Part shown: positions 10,042 to 23,072 of the stretch, piece by piece
Numbering within the stretch: the stretch's first letter is position 1
Layout of the letters: each line of letters begins with the position of its first letter
Assembly (NCBI RefSeq): GCF_002878395.1
Contig: NC_061114.1
Coordinates: forward strand, 162,079,367-162,143,366
Direction: 5' to 3'
DNA: 64,000 nt
Source: Capsicum annuum
Lineage: Eukaryota; Streptophyta; Magnoliopsida; Solanales; Solanaceae
Position numbers and translations under genes: made by a program
The notes under the pieces: generated by a model
What the model saw: only the letters and a program-made list of their open reading frames with translations
Told to the model about the DNA's origin: nothing
Database searches by the model: none

Positions 10042-12835
10042 CTACCATACAACGCCTCAAAAGAGTCATACCAATACTCATGATAGCTATTATTGTAAGA
10101 AAACTCTACCAACGGTAGATGCTCCACCCAACTGCCACCATAATCAATCATACAGGCTCAAAGAATATCTTCCAATGTTTGAATAGTTCTCTCCATCTAT
10201 CCATCCCACTGCGGATAGAAAGCAGTACTAAGACTCACCTTAGTCCCCAACCTTTTTTTGGAAAGACCGCCACAAGTGAGACTTAAAATACATACCGTAA
10301 TCGCAAATAATCAAAACAGGCACCTCATTCAGTTTCACAATCTCTTAAAGATAAAGCTTCGCATAATCCTTCGCCGAAAAGTTAGTCTGAACAGGCAAGG
10401 AATGCGGAGACTTTGTCATCCTATCCACGATGACCCAAATCGAATCAAATTGGTTTCAAGACTGAGGAAGATCGATAACGAAATCCATATTAATCTCATC
10501 CCAGATAACGAAATCCATATTAATCTTATCCCACATCTATTCAGGCAACTCAATTTCTTAATATAACCCACCAGGCCTCATGTGCTCAACCTTAACTTGT
10601 TGACACACCATGCACTTGTACACAAAATCAACCACGTCCCTCTTCATGCCACTCCACCAATAGATCTCCTTGAGATCATGGTACATCTTAGTAGAACCAG
10701 GATGGATAACATGGCATGACTCATGCACCTCAGCCAAGATCCTTTACCGCAAACCATCTGCATCAGGAACACACAACCTACCTTGGTACCGCAAAGCACC
10801 ATCGTCACTAACCTTAAAATCCACCACCTTTTGCCCACCAATGCTACCCTTGATTTTCATCAAGGCAGAGTCAAACACTAGTTTCTCCTTAATCTCTGCA
10901 CCAAGAGATGATATAACCACTTCTTGCACCATCACACCACCATTTTTGGAGTCCAAGAGACGAACCCCAAGATTGGCCAAGCGGTGAATATCCTTCACCA
11001 ATTCTCACTTCCCTTCTTCCACATGAGCCAAACTACCCATGGACAACCTGATAAGAGCATCAGCAACCACGTTAGCTTTACCTGGGTGGTAGTGAAGACT
11101 CATATCATAGTACTTAAGATGTTCAAGCCATCTCCTCTGAGATTAAGCTCTTTCTGTGTGAGCACATACTGCAAACTCTTGTGATCAGAAAAGATATCCA
11201 CATGAACTCCATACATATAATACCACCATATTTTCAAAGTAAACACAACCACCAACAGCTTCAAATCATGAGTAGGATAGTTCCTCTCATGCACCTTTAA
11301 TTGCCTGGAAGCATAGGCTATCACCTTCTCATGCTGCATTAACACATAACCAAGGCTAACTCGAGATGCATCACAATAAACCACAAACTCATTATTGCCT
11401 TCCAACAAGTTCAAATCTGGAACCATAGTCAATTTATTCTTCAACTTCTCAAAACTACCCTCACACGTATCTTACCAAGAAAATCTAACCTTCTTCTGAG
11501 TTAACTTAGTTAAAGGAGCAGTTATCGATGAAAAACTCTCCATAGACTGCCTATAATACCCGGCTAAAACCAAGAACCTCTGAATATCAGATGGATTCGT
11601 GGGTCTAGGCCCCTTCTTCACCATAGCCACCTTATGTGGATCCACCATGATCCCTTAACTAGAAATGATATGGCCCAAGAAAGTCACAGCATTCAACCAA
11701 AACTCACACTTAGAGAACTTAGCATATAATTGTTGTTCCTTTAAGGTCTACAACACCACACGAAGGTGATAAGCATAATCCACCTCACTCTTCGAATACA
11801 CCAGAATATCATCAATAGACACAATGATGAAGAATTCCAAATACTACTGAAACACCCTATTTATCAGATCCATAAATACTGTTGGGGTATTTGTCAATCC
11901 AAATGACATCACCAAAAACTCATAATGCCCATTCGAGTGCGAATAGTCATCTTAGGGATATCCATGTCCCTAATCTTCAACTGATGGCACCCATACCGAA
12001 GATCTATCTTAGAGAAGAACTTCCCACCTTACAATTGGTCAAACAGATCATCTATTTGAGGGAGAGGATATTTGTTCTTGATCGTTACCTTATTAAACTA
12101 TCTATAGTCGATGCATATATGAAGAGAACCATCCTTCTTGCACACGAACAACACCGGTGCACCCTATGGAGAAATTCTATAACGAATAAACCGTTTGTCT
12201 TGAAGATCCTTAATTTCCCTTAACTAAGCCGGAGCCAATCTATACAGAGGAATTGAAATTGGACGAGTTCCCGAAAGCAAATCAATACCGAACTCTATTT
12301 CCCTATTCGTAGGAACACCAGGAAGATCATCTAGAAAGACCTCTTGGAACTCATTAACTACCGGAACTAACTATAAATAAGGACCTTTCGACTTAGAAGC
12401 CTTAACCCGGACCAAGTGATAAATACAACCCTTAGAGATTAACCTCCATGCTCTAAGATAAGAAATAAACTTCCCCCTTGGAGCTAAGGAACAACCTTCC
12501 CACTCTATTTTTGGCTCACCGGAGAACCTAAAAATAACCCTACGGGTTCAACAATCTAAATTTGCATAACAAGAATACAACTAATCTATACCCAAGATAA
12601 CATCAAAATCTACCATATCCAACTTAAACAAACCTACCGAAGTCTGTCTACCATTCACAGCTACCACACACACCCTATAGACCCGTTCAGCAATGATCGG
12701 ATCTCCAACAGGGATAAAAATAGAAAAATGATCCGAAATAATCTTCGAATCAAAACCAAAAGACATAACTATATAAGGAGTCAAATAGGAAAGGGTAGAA
12801 TCCGTATCAAGCAAACAATATACGTCATGAGAGAA
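10042..12835 (-). pseudogene. Chromoviral pol of copy 2 (protease, RT, RNase H, integrase core)
   Basis: Protease is at 12581-12835: LDTDSTLSYLTPYIVMSFG shows a D-T-D-S active site where the family usually has D-x-G-A, so the glycine is lost, and FDVILGID follows. RT is at about 11450-12540 in broken frames. RNase H is at 11100-11444, with [31 protein letters not shown] and [12 protein letters not shown]; all three acidic motifs are kept. The pre-integrase linker is at 10744-11001 (DGALRYQGRLCVPDADGLR). Zinc and core integrase segments at 10042-10640 end with HLPLVEFSYNNSYHE next to the gap. Multiple stops make it non-functional. Confidence 0.87.
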
Positions 12836-12838
12836 AAA

Positions 12839-14173
12839 TTATGATATACCAGTAATAACTTCAGGTGATACCTCGAATTCCTGAAGGGACGCAAAAGCAT
12901 ACATCCTACTCTGACCAGCACTAGAACTAGGAGCAGTAACAAAAGCAGATGCTATACCACCAGGTGTAGGAACAGAAGATGAATCCGCCAGAATATTATT
13001 CTCCCCCATAGCAACTTTGTTAGACAAATAATCCCTGAGTCGATGGCCTACTAGGACACACTTGAAGTACATATCCCTTCCCTCCTCACAAAATCCCCGA
13101 TGAGGACGGCCGCAAAACTGACAAGAAGGACATGAAGAAACAAACTATCCTCTACTTTCCTGAGACTGGGCTCCCTGCACCTGAGAATTATCACCACCAT
13201 AATGACGCCTGTCGGTTGACTGCTGGGGGTAAGGACCACTAGCAGTAGAAAAGGAACCAGAACTCCCCTAGTTCTTTTTCTGCCACCTTTCTTCATCTTG
13301 ACCATTCTGAGATTGGGCACCTCCCTGATCAGAAAACCTGCCCTACTTACCCTGCTTATCCCCATATTTTGCTTGCCTTCCCTTCTCATCCTCAACCTAT
13401 TGCATATAAATAATCAGCCTCTATATGTCCATATCCTTTATGAGCAAAATAGTCTTGCTCTCTAAAATCAAATATCTATTCAGCCTAGAAGAAAATTTTG
13501 TCATTCTCGACCTCATAGCAGACACCAAATCAGGAGCATACCTCAACAACTGATGAAACTTAAAATCATACTCTTTCATAGACATTCTCCCTTGCCTGAG
13601 TTTCACAAACTCCTCCATCTTAGCTTTTCTTAACTCTTGAGAAAATAATTGATTCCTGAAGGCATTAAAAAAGGCCTCCTAAAAACCATCCTCTTCTATA
13701 TCACCCATATCTCTGTTGCACTCCTCATACCATAGATAAGCAACTTCTTTGAGCTGATAAGCTTCAAAGTTTACTCCTTCCACATTAGTAGCCCTCATTA
13801 CCCGAAAGATCTTCTCCATCTCATCAAGAAAGCCTGGTGGGTCTTTCTCCACCTTCACTCCCATAAAAGTTGGAGGACTCATCTTCATAAACTGTCCAAG
13901 CCTAGCAGACTCAGCAGACACAACGATAGTCGTACCCCGTTCAACCTGAGCAGCAACTAATTAGGCAATAGCATGCATAGACTGATGAAACTCTGCATTC
14001 ATTATGTTGCCCTGAGGGACCTGAGGAGCAGTAGGAGAAATACGAAATACTCTGGTACAATCAGGAATAGGACTATGAGATCAAAAATAAACCCTAAAAG
14101 TAGAACGTGCTCCCTCAACATCACTTCCAGATGGGGTAGAAGAATTTTCTTGTGTTCCAGATCTAGGAGACAT
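12839..14173 (-). pseudogene. gag of Tekay-like copy 2
   Basis: The start codon at 14173 gives MSPRSGTQENSSTPSG, a typical N-terminus placed about 200 bp after the PBS. The gag core is at 13679-13921 (PPTFMGVKVEKDPPGFLDEM, YQLKEVAYLWYEE), followed by FVKLRQGRMSMKEYDFKF at 13560-13618. The zinc knuckle near 13060 reads MYFKCVLVGHRLRDY: the first and last cysteines of C-x2-C-x4-H-x4-C are both tyrosine, so metal binding is lost. Stops interrupt it near 14090, 13960 and 13680. Confidence 0.82.
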
Positions 14174-14368
14174 GGTCTGAAAGATGAAAAATAAGTATTA
14201 ACGGAGATTTTGGGACTGAAAAGTCAATCTTGAAGAAAGAATACCAAGAAAGTGAAACATTCCTAAATGTCTTACAATTTCTCCCTTATGAGTGTGACGT
14301 GCTACACACTCCTAAAAGAGACTCTACTCGACATGGCTTTGTGGACTCCCAATTGACCATGAACCTAG

Positions 14369-14380
14369 GCTATGATACTA
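14369..14380 (-). promoter_or_regulatory. Primer-binding site of Tekay-like copy 2
   Basis: The minus strand reads TAGTATCATAGC, three bases inside the LTR end. The family site is complementary to initiator-Met tRNA (TGGTATCAGAGC); two bases differ here. Confidence 0.75.
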
Positions 14381-14383
14381 ACT

Positions 14384-16676
14384 TGACGCAACCCAAACCA
14401 GGGCCTTGTCGTAATGGGCATCCTAAGTCCAACCAGGACTGAGGATTGCCCCCTTAAATCCAAACCAACCACTTTATACAACCTTAAATGAGCTAAACTT
14501 CGAGCATATAACAAGATTGCATAATGCTCTCATGAAGACTCTGAATAGGGTCACAACCATGACCGACCCAACCGAGTCTAATCATACCAAACTAACCATT
14601 CAAATCATACCAAACCATTTAGAAAATACCAAACATAATATGATAATCAAACCCAAAATGTATTACGATGGAACAACCAACAATATCGTTCAAGGGTGTA
14701 ATTCCCGATACCAATACTAATGCCAAGGAAAACACCAATACCAATTCCGCTCATACCAACCCCCAGAAGTACCATAAAGCCTCTATCCAAAATAATACAA
14801 ATATCCGATTGAGACATGCCTCCAACCATGGCCAAAACCAATATCCAAAAAAAAAGTAAAATGTCTAAGAATGTCCAACATAAAATGATTCCTTCCAAAA
14901 GGATGAAAGCTCACCACTTCAGTCCAATAAGCTGTCCTCGAATCAAGTACTATAAAAGAGGAGTCGAACGATCGGTTCCTGCATAGTGTAGGTGTACATC
15001 CGCCAGTAGATAAGTTAGTAGGTGAACACTAGCATGAAACTGGGGATAAGTATAAAGTACGGCCAGTTATCAAAACCAATTGAAAACCATCCAATGCAAA
15101 CAACCATACATATATATAAGTGCGGGCAAAAAAGGGTCGGGTTTAACATCTAATTTAAAACCTTCTACTTAGGCTGTGTAACCTTGTCATTTAACGACAC
15201 CTATGGGCCGTATGAGTTCAGCTCCCCTTACTGAAAGGGTCCCGGTGCATGTAGTCGTACGATCATGCAATATCCCTGGGGTGACTAGTACATCCCTACA
15301 ATTTAAATATGATACTCGTACGCGGGCATCGAAGACCCCTCATATCGGCAAATATGAGTTTCCAGTTTTGGTTTCCCCGTAACCTCCACCTTCCACGGCT
15401 TAGTTACACATCCCACCATTAATGCCCATATTAAAACCATATTCAAATAATTCAATTATCCATTTATTAACCAAGGCTATTCAATAAACTGGTGGTATCA
15501 TCACACCACCATACTTGCAAGCATTATCCATAGCCAAACTATTTAGGTCAAGGGGACTCTCAAGTGCCCTTTTCATTTACCATATTAACCTCTTGGTAGA
15601 CTACCACGTTCTCCACAAGCATAAACAATTTTTCTTAAACCTTTTTAAACCATTTAAAAACATTTAAGGTTTCATACATAAGCCAAAAACAAGCAAGAGT
15701 TCTATTAAAATAAGTCAATGCAATAAACATATCTTTATAAGTATTTTATCAAACACCTTGGGGGCATAATATAACCAAAACCAAATTCCATTACCATTAA
15801 ACCTTTACCATGCAATTCAATTGTCCAAAACCACCATTAATGAATAGAAAACATAATTAAAACCATGAAAAATTATAACCAAGCATTTTACATTTAAAAC
15901 CCCAAATCAATAGTTGAAAGCCATAATCATGCAAGAGTAAAACCATGAAATCAATCATATAACCATGTCTTTAATTAAAATTACAATTAGGGAAGAGAAT
16001 CATGCCTTAAACCAAGAAGAATGATGGAAAGAATTCACCAAGATAAGCCACAAAGTAATCTCTTAGTTAAAACCCTAGCTCTTTGTCTCAAAAGCTCTTG
16101 AGAGAATTATGATATATTAAGGAAGAGTTTCTAAGTGTTTAAGAATAAAATAATAGGGTAAATAACCTCCTAAGTGTATTAGAAGTCGTGGGTCCTTATT
16201 AGGGTAAGTAGGAAAATGTCCAGAATACCCCCACTTAAATCTCATAAAATCGGACACAGAGTCACGACTGACCCCCTTACGAGTTGTAACCTCCCTTATG
16301 GTTTGTACCCATCCGATCGTAACCAAGCCTCAACCATGGATCAAACATTATCCAGTATACAACTCATCCACCTAAATCATAACCTCAGCATACAATCCAT
16401 ACCCATGATCCATATCCTTGGCAGAACGTAACACCAGGAGGATCAAACACTGTCCACCATATAAGCCACCGATACGACTCGTATCCAAGCCTTACAATCA
16501 TCCCCTTAAGTCGTATCTATTCCAGTGATCAAACTATCCCACCAACTAACTCTGGTCAGCTTACGAAAGGACTTCACCACTCGTACCCCAACATACGGCT
16601 CGTACCATGAGTCGTATTGGGTCCGAAGAACCGAATTCCAGGAAATTTTCTAAGGGTCCAAACCCAGGATGCTTCA
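14384..16676 (-). repeat. 5' LTR of Tekay-like copy 2
   Basis: On the minus strand it starts near 16676 (TGAAGCATCCTGGGTTTGG, a decayed form of the TGTAATACCCTG start) and ends in TGCGTCA at 14384 next to the PBS; about 2.3 kb. Its first 400 bp carry ACGAGTC/GACTCGTA motifs like the LTR of copy 1. A start such as TAGGGTTTT and the AACACTTAG segment also match copy 1 in order. No coding sequence is seen in it. Confidence 0.75.
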
Positions 16677-16681
16677 TGAAG

Positions 16682-18790
16682 CCTCTTGTTCTTTACAAAA
16701 GATCATCAAATTATCAACAAATATGAGATGAGTAAGTTTTAAGCTTTTACACATTGGATGAAATCTAAAGTTCGGTAGATCATTCATCATACTTTACACT
16801 CTAGTAAGATATTCCATGACTAAGATAAATCGGAGAGTTGAAATGGGATCATCCTGCCTCAAGCTATTTTTTCCTTCAAAATAACCTCTTCCCTCACTGT
16901 TTATCTTCACTAAGAACCTAGTAGTAGTGATGCAAGCCATAATCATCTTGTAGAACCTCTCAGGGAAACCATGCCCTAACAATATTTCTTGGATAAATCC
17001 CCAATGGATCATGTTATATGTTTTCCTCAGATCTATCTTCATGAGGCGTCTTGAAGATATCTTTCTGTTGTAATGCCTCCATAAATGATGACATATAAGA
17101 ACATTATGTAGCATAGATCAATCCTTAATAAATGCAACCTGATTAGCACTTACTATAGTTAGAAAGACTTTACTCAACCATGTTACGCAATAGGTTGGAG
17201 ATGCACTTATAAATCATATTACAAATGGCTATTGTCCTGTATTGTCTTGAAGTCACAGGTTTAAACACTCTTGGAATGATTGAAATCATGGTACAATTCA
17301 CCAATTTTAATAACTGACCAGTCTTAAAGAAATTTTTGACAACTTGACAAACATTGTCACCTACAACACTCCATGCAACTCTAAAGAAACCACTACTAAA
17401 ACCATTTGGCCTTGGGCTTTTAGTTTCTTTAATACTAAAGATAGAAGCTTTTATTTCCTTATCAGTAAAATCAATCAGCTGCTCACATTGCTAATCAACT
17501 GTAAGGGCCTTTACCTTAATAAATATTTGCATGCATGCCTTTTCTCTTGGACCTCCTAAACTACCAAGAATTTATTGAAAATACTAAACAAATAGCTCTA
17601 TAACAGAGTCAGTTTCATGTTGCATCTCGCCTTCCATATCTTGTATTTGAGTGATTGATTGCATAAGCATCCTTTGTTTGATGAAAGAGAAAAATATTTG
17701 GTGCAGTGATCCCCTTGTCTAATCCATGCAGCTTTTTTTTTCTGAAGTAACAAGGTATTCACCATCCTTACTGATCTTATAAACTTCAAATTCTATTCTC
17801 TTTCCCTCCTTTGCAGGTCATCATTACCAAGATTGAGATAAAGTAGCTCTTGAATTTCCTATAGAGTACTTCTTTTATAATCTACTACTTACGTTATATT
17901 GTTATAGTGTTGTTGGTCTAATTGCTTGAGGCCTTTATTGACCAAATTTAGACTTAGACTCCTTACCATTTGAAATATACTATAACTATCAATCTTAATG
18001 TCCTATACATCTTTAACAGTCTATACGAATGACTTACTCCACATATTGCAATGCTTAAAGGTGTTGTTCCTTCTATGAGATTGTTGAATCATTTAATTAC
18101 CAAAGAAAAATGATCACTAATACCTTCTGTATGGAATTCTACAATACAGCTTGGCATATAGTCCAACCAGCCACCATTAACCAAAGCCCAGTCAATTTTA
18201 GAAAAATTCTATCCACTTGATTATCAGGCTGTGTATTTGTAGGCAGTACTTTGAAACTCAGTTAAACCACACAAGTCAATACAATTTTGAAAGTCGATGA
18301 CCTTAGAAAAAGTAATTGGTAACTCACCAGTCCTATCACCATCGTGTAATACATTATTGAATTCTTCAAGAACAATCCAATGCATTTGACAAGTACTAGC
18401 CCTGACACTTAAGTCCCAGAGGCATTTCCTTTCCGCTTTGTTGTTGAAAGCATACACAAAAGTAATCAGAAATTTGAGTTGTTTTGGGATAAAATCTACT
18501 GCACAAGTTATATATTGAGGTGTCCCACTCTCAATGATAAATTGAAACCAATCAGTTCTCCAAACCACCAATATTCTTCCATTATAATAAGAAACATGAT
18601 TACTAGTAAACTACCTTCCACCAAACATAGTATTCAATACTGAGTGATTCCATTCACCACTATTTTTGTCTCTACAAAACCCATTAAACCTATACTCATT
18701 TTATTGCAGAAGAGCTTGATCTCTTTCTGCTTATTAAGGTCCTTTAGGCCTCTAACATTCCAGCTGATCATACTAATCATTCCGAGATGG
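16682..18790 (-). pseudogene. LINE ORF2: endonuclease and partial reverse transcriptase
   Basis: The endonuclease at 18224-18790 begins WNVRGLKDLNKQKEIKLF and has MGFVETKI, so the catalytic Asn and Glu are kept. The GDFN motif has decayed to EEFN at about 18360, losing the Asp. A linker at 17598-17789 has KKKAAWIRQGDHCTKYF. The RT palm at 16794-17114 reads KIDLRKTYNMIHW, LRQDDPIST and LVMEYL. The catalytic FADD is FVDN near 16700 (LTHLIFVDNLMIFCK). Frame changes are frequent. Truncation at 16682 is by the Tekay LTR, not by decay. Confidence 0.85.
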
Positions 18791-18839
18791 GATATCGTTA
18801 GTATCACTATTCCCTCATTTATCCTTGCAAACTAATCAC

Positions 18840-20090
18840 TTTCCAAATTTGTATAAGTTTTGTTGATAGTAATAGCATTTCCATGTCTTTGTTTTGTTTG
18901 TTGCCTTCATTATACATTCCTTATAATTTTCCCCCTGCCTTATTCTTTCAGATACTGGAGTTGGTTCATTAGTTTGTTCCACTACTTCTTGTGATATATC
19001 CTTCTTTGTAACTGGTGCTTGAGCAGACTTTTGTTTTCTACATACCTCTTTATGATGCCCATACTTCTAACACACCTTGCATAAAGTAGGTTGTTAGTCA
19101 TAAGACACGTTTTGTTCAACCAATTTCCCTTTCTCATTCCTAAACACAATACTCTCAGATAATGTCTCACCTATATTCAATCAACCAAAAGTCTAGCAAA
19201 ATTCAAGCACATCTTCTTCTCAGTATTCTTGTCCACCATCAGTGGATACCCACCAGCTCCCTATCTTACTAAAACCCCTTAGATCTCCAATATTTAAAGT
19301 CTAAGCCAGGCATCTTGATCCAAATAGGAACAGTCAATAATTCATCCCTGGTAAACTCCATTTCTGAATGCCAAGCCTTCATAATGAAGGGCATGTTATC
19401 AAAATGGTAAATCCCACCTTGTAACACCTCATTTAGGCTCTCCTCAGATTCAAAACTTACTAAAACAATGCCATTTTTCATAATTGCTATCTTGTTAATT
19501 CCATATTTTCCCCATTGCCTTTAAACATATCCATTAAGTACTGAAAATGGAGGATGTGTCCCAAAACATAACAAACTATAGAATGCTTCCAGTATTCAAC
19601 TTCAGTACTAATGCCATCTGATTCAATTTCACATATCAGTTTTTCCCCTTTATACCTCAGCTTGACAAACTCTAATTTAAAATTTATATTAGATATTTTC
19701 AATAAATCAAAGTTATCCCGTCCATATCCTTTACTCATCGAACTACAACCACGGACAAGGGTTTAACCTGAGACTTTCTCCATTTTTTCAACTTCATCAG
19801 CCAGGATAAGATGGATGAACGAGCAAGTTTCACCAACTTCCTCCATTTTGCTTCCCTTTCCTTGCCCAAAGCCAAGTTGGTTTGTATCGAGGAAACCTTA
19901 GGTGTTGGACCTCCTCCAATTAACCTTACAATCATTGGACATGCAATTAATGCAGTCCTACTTGTGGACTTGATTCCACACTTCGAGTTATTGCTCCATT
20001 GCTCCGACACTCGCCTAAGTTTTTTGCAGCTTCTCATCCAGCACACTATGTTGAATTGAAGATCCTATGGCTTTATGGTCGGAATTCACC
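18840..20090 (-). pseudogene. LINE ORF1: DUF4283 and zinc-knuckle nucleic-acid-binding protein
   Basis: DUF4283-like sequence runs through 19269-19738, including CEIESDGISTEVEYWKHS, IVLVSFESEESLNEVL and PFIMKAWHSEMEF with VPIWIKMPGL. A zinc-knuckle region near 19040-19110 is frame-broken. The N-terminal part at 19739-20090 carries a lysine-rich segment and several stops. Such proteins coat LINE RNA. Placement directly upstream of the endonuclease agrees with the two-ORF layout of plant L1 elements. Confidence 0.72.
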
Positions 20091-20670
20091 ACATGCGTCG
20101 TAGCTTTTGGCCTCCCATGGTGTGTGCACATTAAGGCTAACGTGTGTTGGGAGCATATTCATTTTATTCATGCACATATGTTATGCCAAATTCTTTCGCT
20201 CTTTTCATCGTTCTATATTACATATTTTTGTATGATTTTTTTCATAAATAAGAATATATCAACAGAACGTGTATATAATATGAATACTACACACTATATA
20301 TCATCAATATATTAAATACCAGTTTTACCATATTCATCTCACGACTTTAACATCTTCAGTTGTTCTTCAATCTTTTACAAATAGACATTAGTATACTCGG
20401 TACTAGAGGTGATCGGTGGGTTCTTAGGGGGTGAACTTGGACGGATCAAAATAGGTTGAAATAATAGGTGTGTTACTGTCCAATCCTATTCAAGATCACT
20501 TAGATTAAGGGATTGAGTCCAGATGAGCTTAACAATGGGTTGTAAACCTTCTTTCTTTTTAGGGTAAATTTCATAAATCTCAATTGTGTCCTAAATTTCT
20601 TTTTAGTACCTAATTACGCCTTATCCCACTCTTTTCAAAATTACATAAGATCTTGCAATTTGTGGCATAA

Positions 20671-20815
20671 TACATTACTTAGGGTGGCGATACATTACTT
20701 AGAATCGCGATATATACTTAGTTGGTCCAGTGATGGTCGTGATAAATTACTTAGGGTCGTGGTACATTACTTAGCTGGTCCGGTGATTGCTGCTTACTAA
20801 GTCGGTCCCGTGAAG
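20671..20815. repeat. Degenerate minisatellite with TACATTACTTAG core
   Basis: The core (T)ACATTACTTAG and variants recur about six times, alternating with GGTGGCGAT, GTTGGTCCAGTGATGGTCG and CTGGTCCGGTGATTGC-type segments. It is more GC-rich than its surroundings. Confidence 0.6.
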
Positions 20816-21345
20816 GTAAGAATAATTTTCAGTTTTTAAACATATAGAATAAAAACATACTATACTTTCTAATTATATACATATGATAAATATTAAATCC
20901 ATCTACTGGAGTCCCGAGAGAATGACAACTGAGTAGAATTTTTATAATTGGATTCGTTGACTAGAAATTTTGATTTGATAAAGTTTTAAGAGATACAACG
21001 TTTAACTTTTACTTTTTGATAGGTAAAAGTTATTTTAGAAAATTTCAAAATTATACTCCAAACTAGTAAACTTGATCGTGCGTGATATTAAAAAAATAAA
21101 TTAGATTCATGAAATTTTAAAGTTTTTATTAATCTTCATGTATATCCAAATAAATTACATTTCAAATTCTAATTCATTTAACACTTAGTTTCATGTTTAA
21201 CAAAAGGCAATAATTTATCACACCTAATAAACTTGAAGATTCACTTGCCAAATAATTTTGACGATATCTTCAAAACTAAAATTACTAAAATTCAACAAAT
21301 TCACGTACCAATCAAGTGAAAGATAATTCGAACACCACAATTATC

Positions 21346-21349
<4 letters not shown>

Positions 21350-21410
<61 letters not shown>
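21350..21410. repeat. (TA)n microsatellite
   Basis: About 30 uninterrupted TA units. Length is likely to vary between individuals. Confidence 0.97.
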
Positions 21411-21414
<4 letters not shown>

Positions 21415-21679
21415 CACAATTCAAATACTTTACTATTTCAGATTTTAATCATTCAATTAGGAAAAGCCTTAAACGAAAATCAGTAACATAACATATCCCA
21501 TTAAAATTAATGAAATAGAAAATAAAGACAAAAGAATAGTAATAATTAATATTATAATTTTATGCATTTTTAATTTAAAAAAAAGTCTTAAAGATCAATA
21601 GCATAATATATCTAACTAAAATTAATGAAATAGAAAATAAAAGTAAAAAAGAGCAGGAACACTTGATGTGGTAAAAAAT

Positions 21680-22350
21680 GAATGAAGAAAGAAATTATAT
21701 AGTAATAATGAAAAAGATTTGAGATACATAAAACATAAAATTTACCTAAACGAAGAAAGAAGAAAAGAAAAGGCAGACCCCAAAACTAAAACTTGAAAGA
21801 GAACATAAGATAAATGGGAGTCTTCATGAAACTAGATATAAATTTTTATAGGAAAAGTAATAGAATACTATAAGACATGATAAACTTACAAATTAAAGTT
21901 TGGAAGTTATGGACATGAAAATTATGGGAGTTATCAATATTATTAAAGGTAAAAATTAAAGGTGTGAATCATGTGTAATTACTCATTCTAAATATATTTA
22001 AATAATAAAAAAATAGGAATGAAAAAATAAATTATATAGTAACAATGAAAAAGATTTGAGATACATAAAACATAAAATTTACCTAAATGAAAAAAGAATA
22101 AAAGAAAAGGTAGACCAAAAAACTAAAACTTAAAAGAGAACATAGGATAAATGGGTGTCTTCATGAAACTAAATATAAATTTATATAGGCAAAGTAATAG
22201 AACACCATAAGACATGATAAACTTACAAATTAAAGTTTGAAAATTATGGACATGAAAACTATGGAAGTTATCAATAATATTAAGGGTAAAAATTAAAGGT
22301 GTGAATCATGTGTAATTATTCATTGTAAATATATTTAAATAATAAAAAAC
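21680..22350. repeat. Tandem duplication, period 337 bp, two copies
   Basis: The segment with GAAAAAGATTTGAGATACAT at about 21707 recurs at 22044, and GGTGTGAATCATGTGTAATT at 21961 recurs at 22298. Both pairs have the same offset of 337. The copies match closely through their full length, with scattered substitutions and small indels. Confidence 0.9.
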
Positions 22351-22894
22351 ACTTAAAATATTAAAAGATATTGTCATTTTATAACTAAAAAAAAGTGAAA
22401 ATAAATAAATAAATTTTTTAACAGTATAAATTAAAGAGATGTGAGTTATGAATAATTAATCCTTTCAATTGATATGTGAAGAGTTTTTGTTATAAATGTT
22501 TCTTCATTAATAAAATATTTAATTATAATAAATTAAGTAATTTACTTAATTTTACAATAAAATAGTTGATTTAACTAAGAAAAAAAGTCCAAAAAAAAGG
22601 AATAAAGATAAATAGCATCTCAAAAAAAAATTACAATATTAAAAGATATTGTCATTTTATAATTAGAAAAAAAGTGAAAATAAAAAAGATTATTAAGAGT
22701 ATAAATTAAAGAAGTGTGAGTTATGAATAATTACTCCTCTTAATTGATATGTGAAGAATTTTTGTTATAAGTGTTCCTTCACTAATTAAATATTTAATTG
22801 TAATAAATTAAGTAATTTACTTAATTTTAAAATAAAATAATTATAATAAGAAAAAAGGGCAAAAAATGAAAAAAGATAAAGTGTATCTCTTGTC
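22349..22894. repeat. Tandem duplication, period 278 bp, two copies
   Basis: AATATTAAAAGATATTGTCA at 22357 recurs at 22635. The following stretches (GTGAGTTATGAATAATTA, TTGATATGTGAAGA, AATTAAGTAATTTACTTAAT) recur in the same order. It starts where the 337-bp duplication ends. Confidence 0.88.
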
Positions 22895-23072
22895 AATGGG
22901 GCATATCACGTCAGCATATTATTATTTCTCCTATATATATATATATATGATAGTATCATAAATATTTGAGTGATTTTTTTTTATTCAAAAAGAGGCTAAT
23001 TCATTGGATTTTAAGGTGGGAAAAGGTTTGTGCTCCTAACGTGTGTAGGAGCCAAAAATAAATTGTTTGGGA

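Larger units (their letters stand above)
10042..16676 (-). mobile_element. Tekay/Del-like Ty3/gypsy retrotransposon copy 2, 3' end missing
   Basis: The minus-strand order is 5' LTR (16676-14384), PBS, gag, protease, RT, RNase H and integrase, ending in the N gap in the integrase core. It is related to copy 1 by protein and by shared LTR motifs, but lies in the opposite orientation. Its LTR start abuts a broken LINE RT at 16677-16682, so the element inserted into that LINE. The integrase C-terminus, chromodomain, polypurine tract and 3' LTR are not in the window. Confidence 0.87.
16677..20170 (-). mobile_element. L1-type LINE number 1, 3' part removed by copy 2 insertion
   Basis: Minus-strand order is ORF1 (DUF4283 and zinc knuckle), endonuclease and RT. 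The reading stops within RT just after the catalytic motif, exactly where the Tekay LTR begins. The LINE's remaining RT, zinc-binding domain, RNase H and poly(A) are not found elsewhere in the window. The 5' edge near 20170 is approximate, based on where ORF1 similarity fades. Confidence 0.85.
20171..22973. other. AT-rich spacer without coding evidence
   Basis: No open frame resembles a protein. The stretch holds a short minisatellite-like array, a (TA)n microsatellite and two consecutive tandem duplications, described separately. Between 21000 and 21340 it is plain AT-rich sequence with no structure I could identify. Confidence 0.7.

Noticed and set aside
1..16676. Possible integrated plant pararetrovirus sequence
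   Set aside because: LTRs, tRNA primer sites, integrase and chromodomain identify Ty3/gypsy retrotransposons; no movement protein or coat protein was seen.
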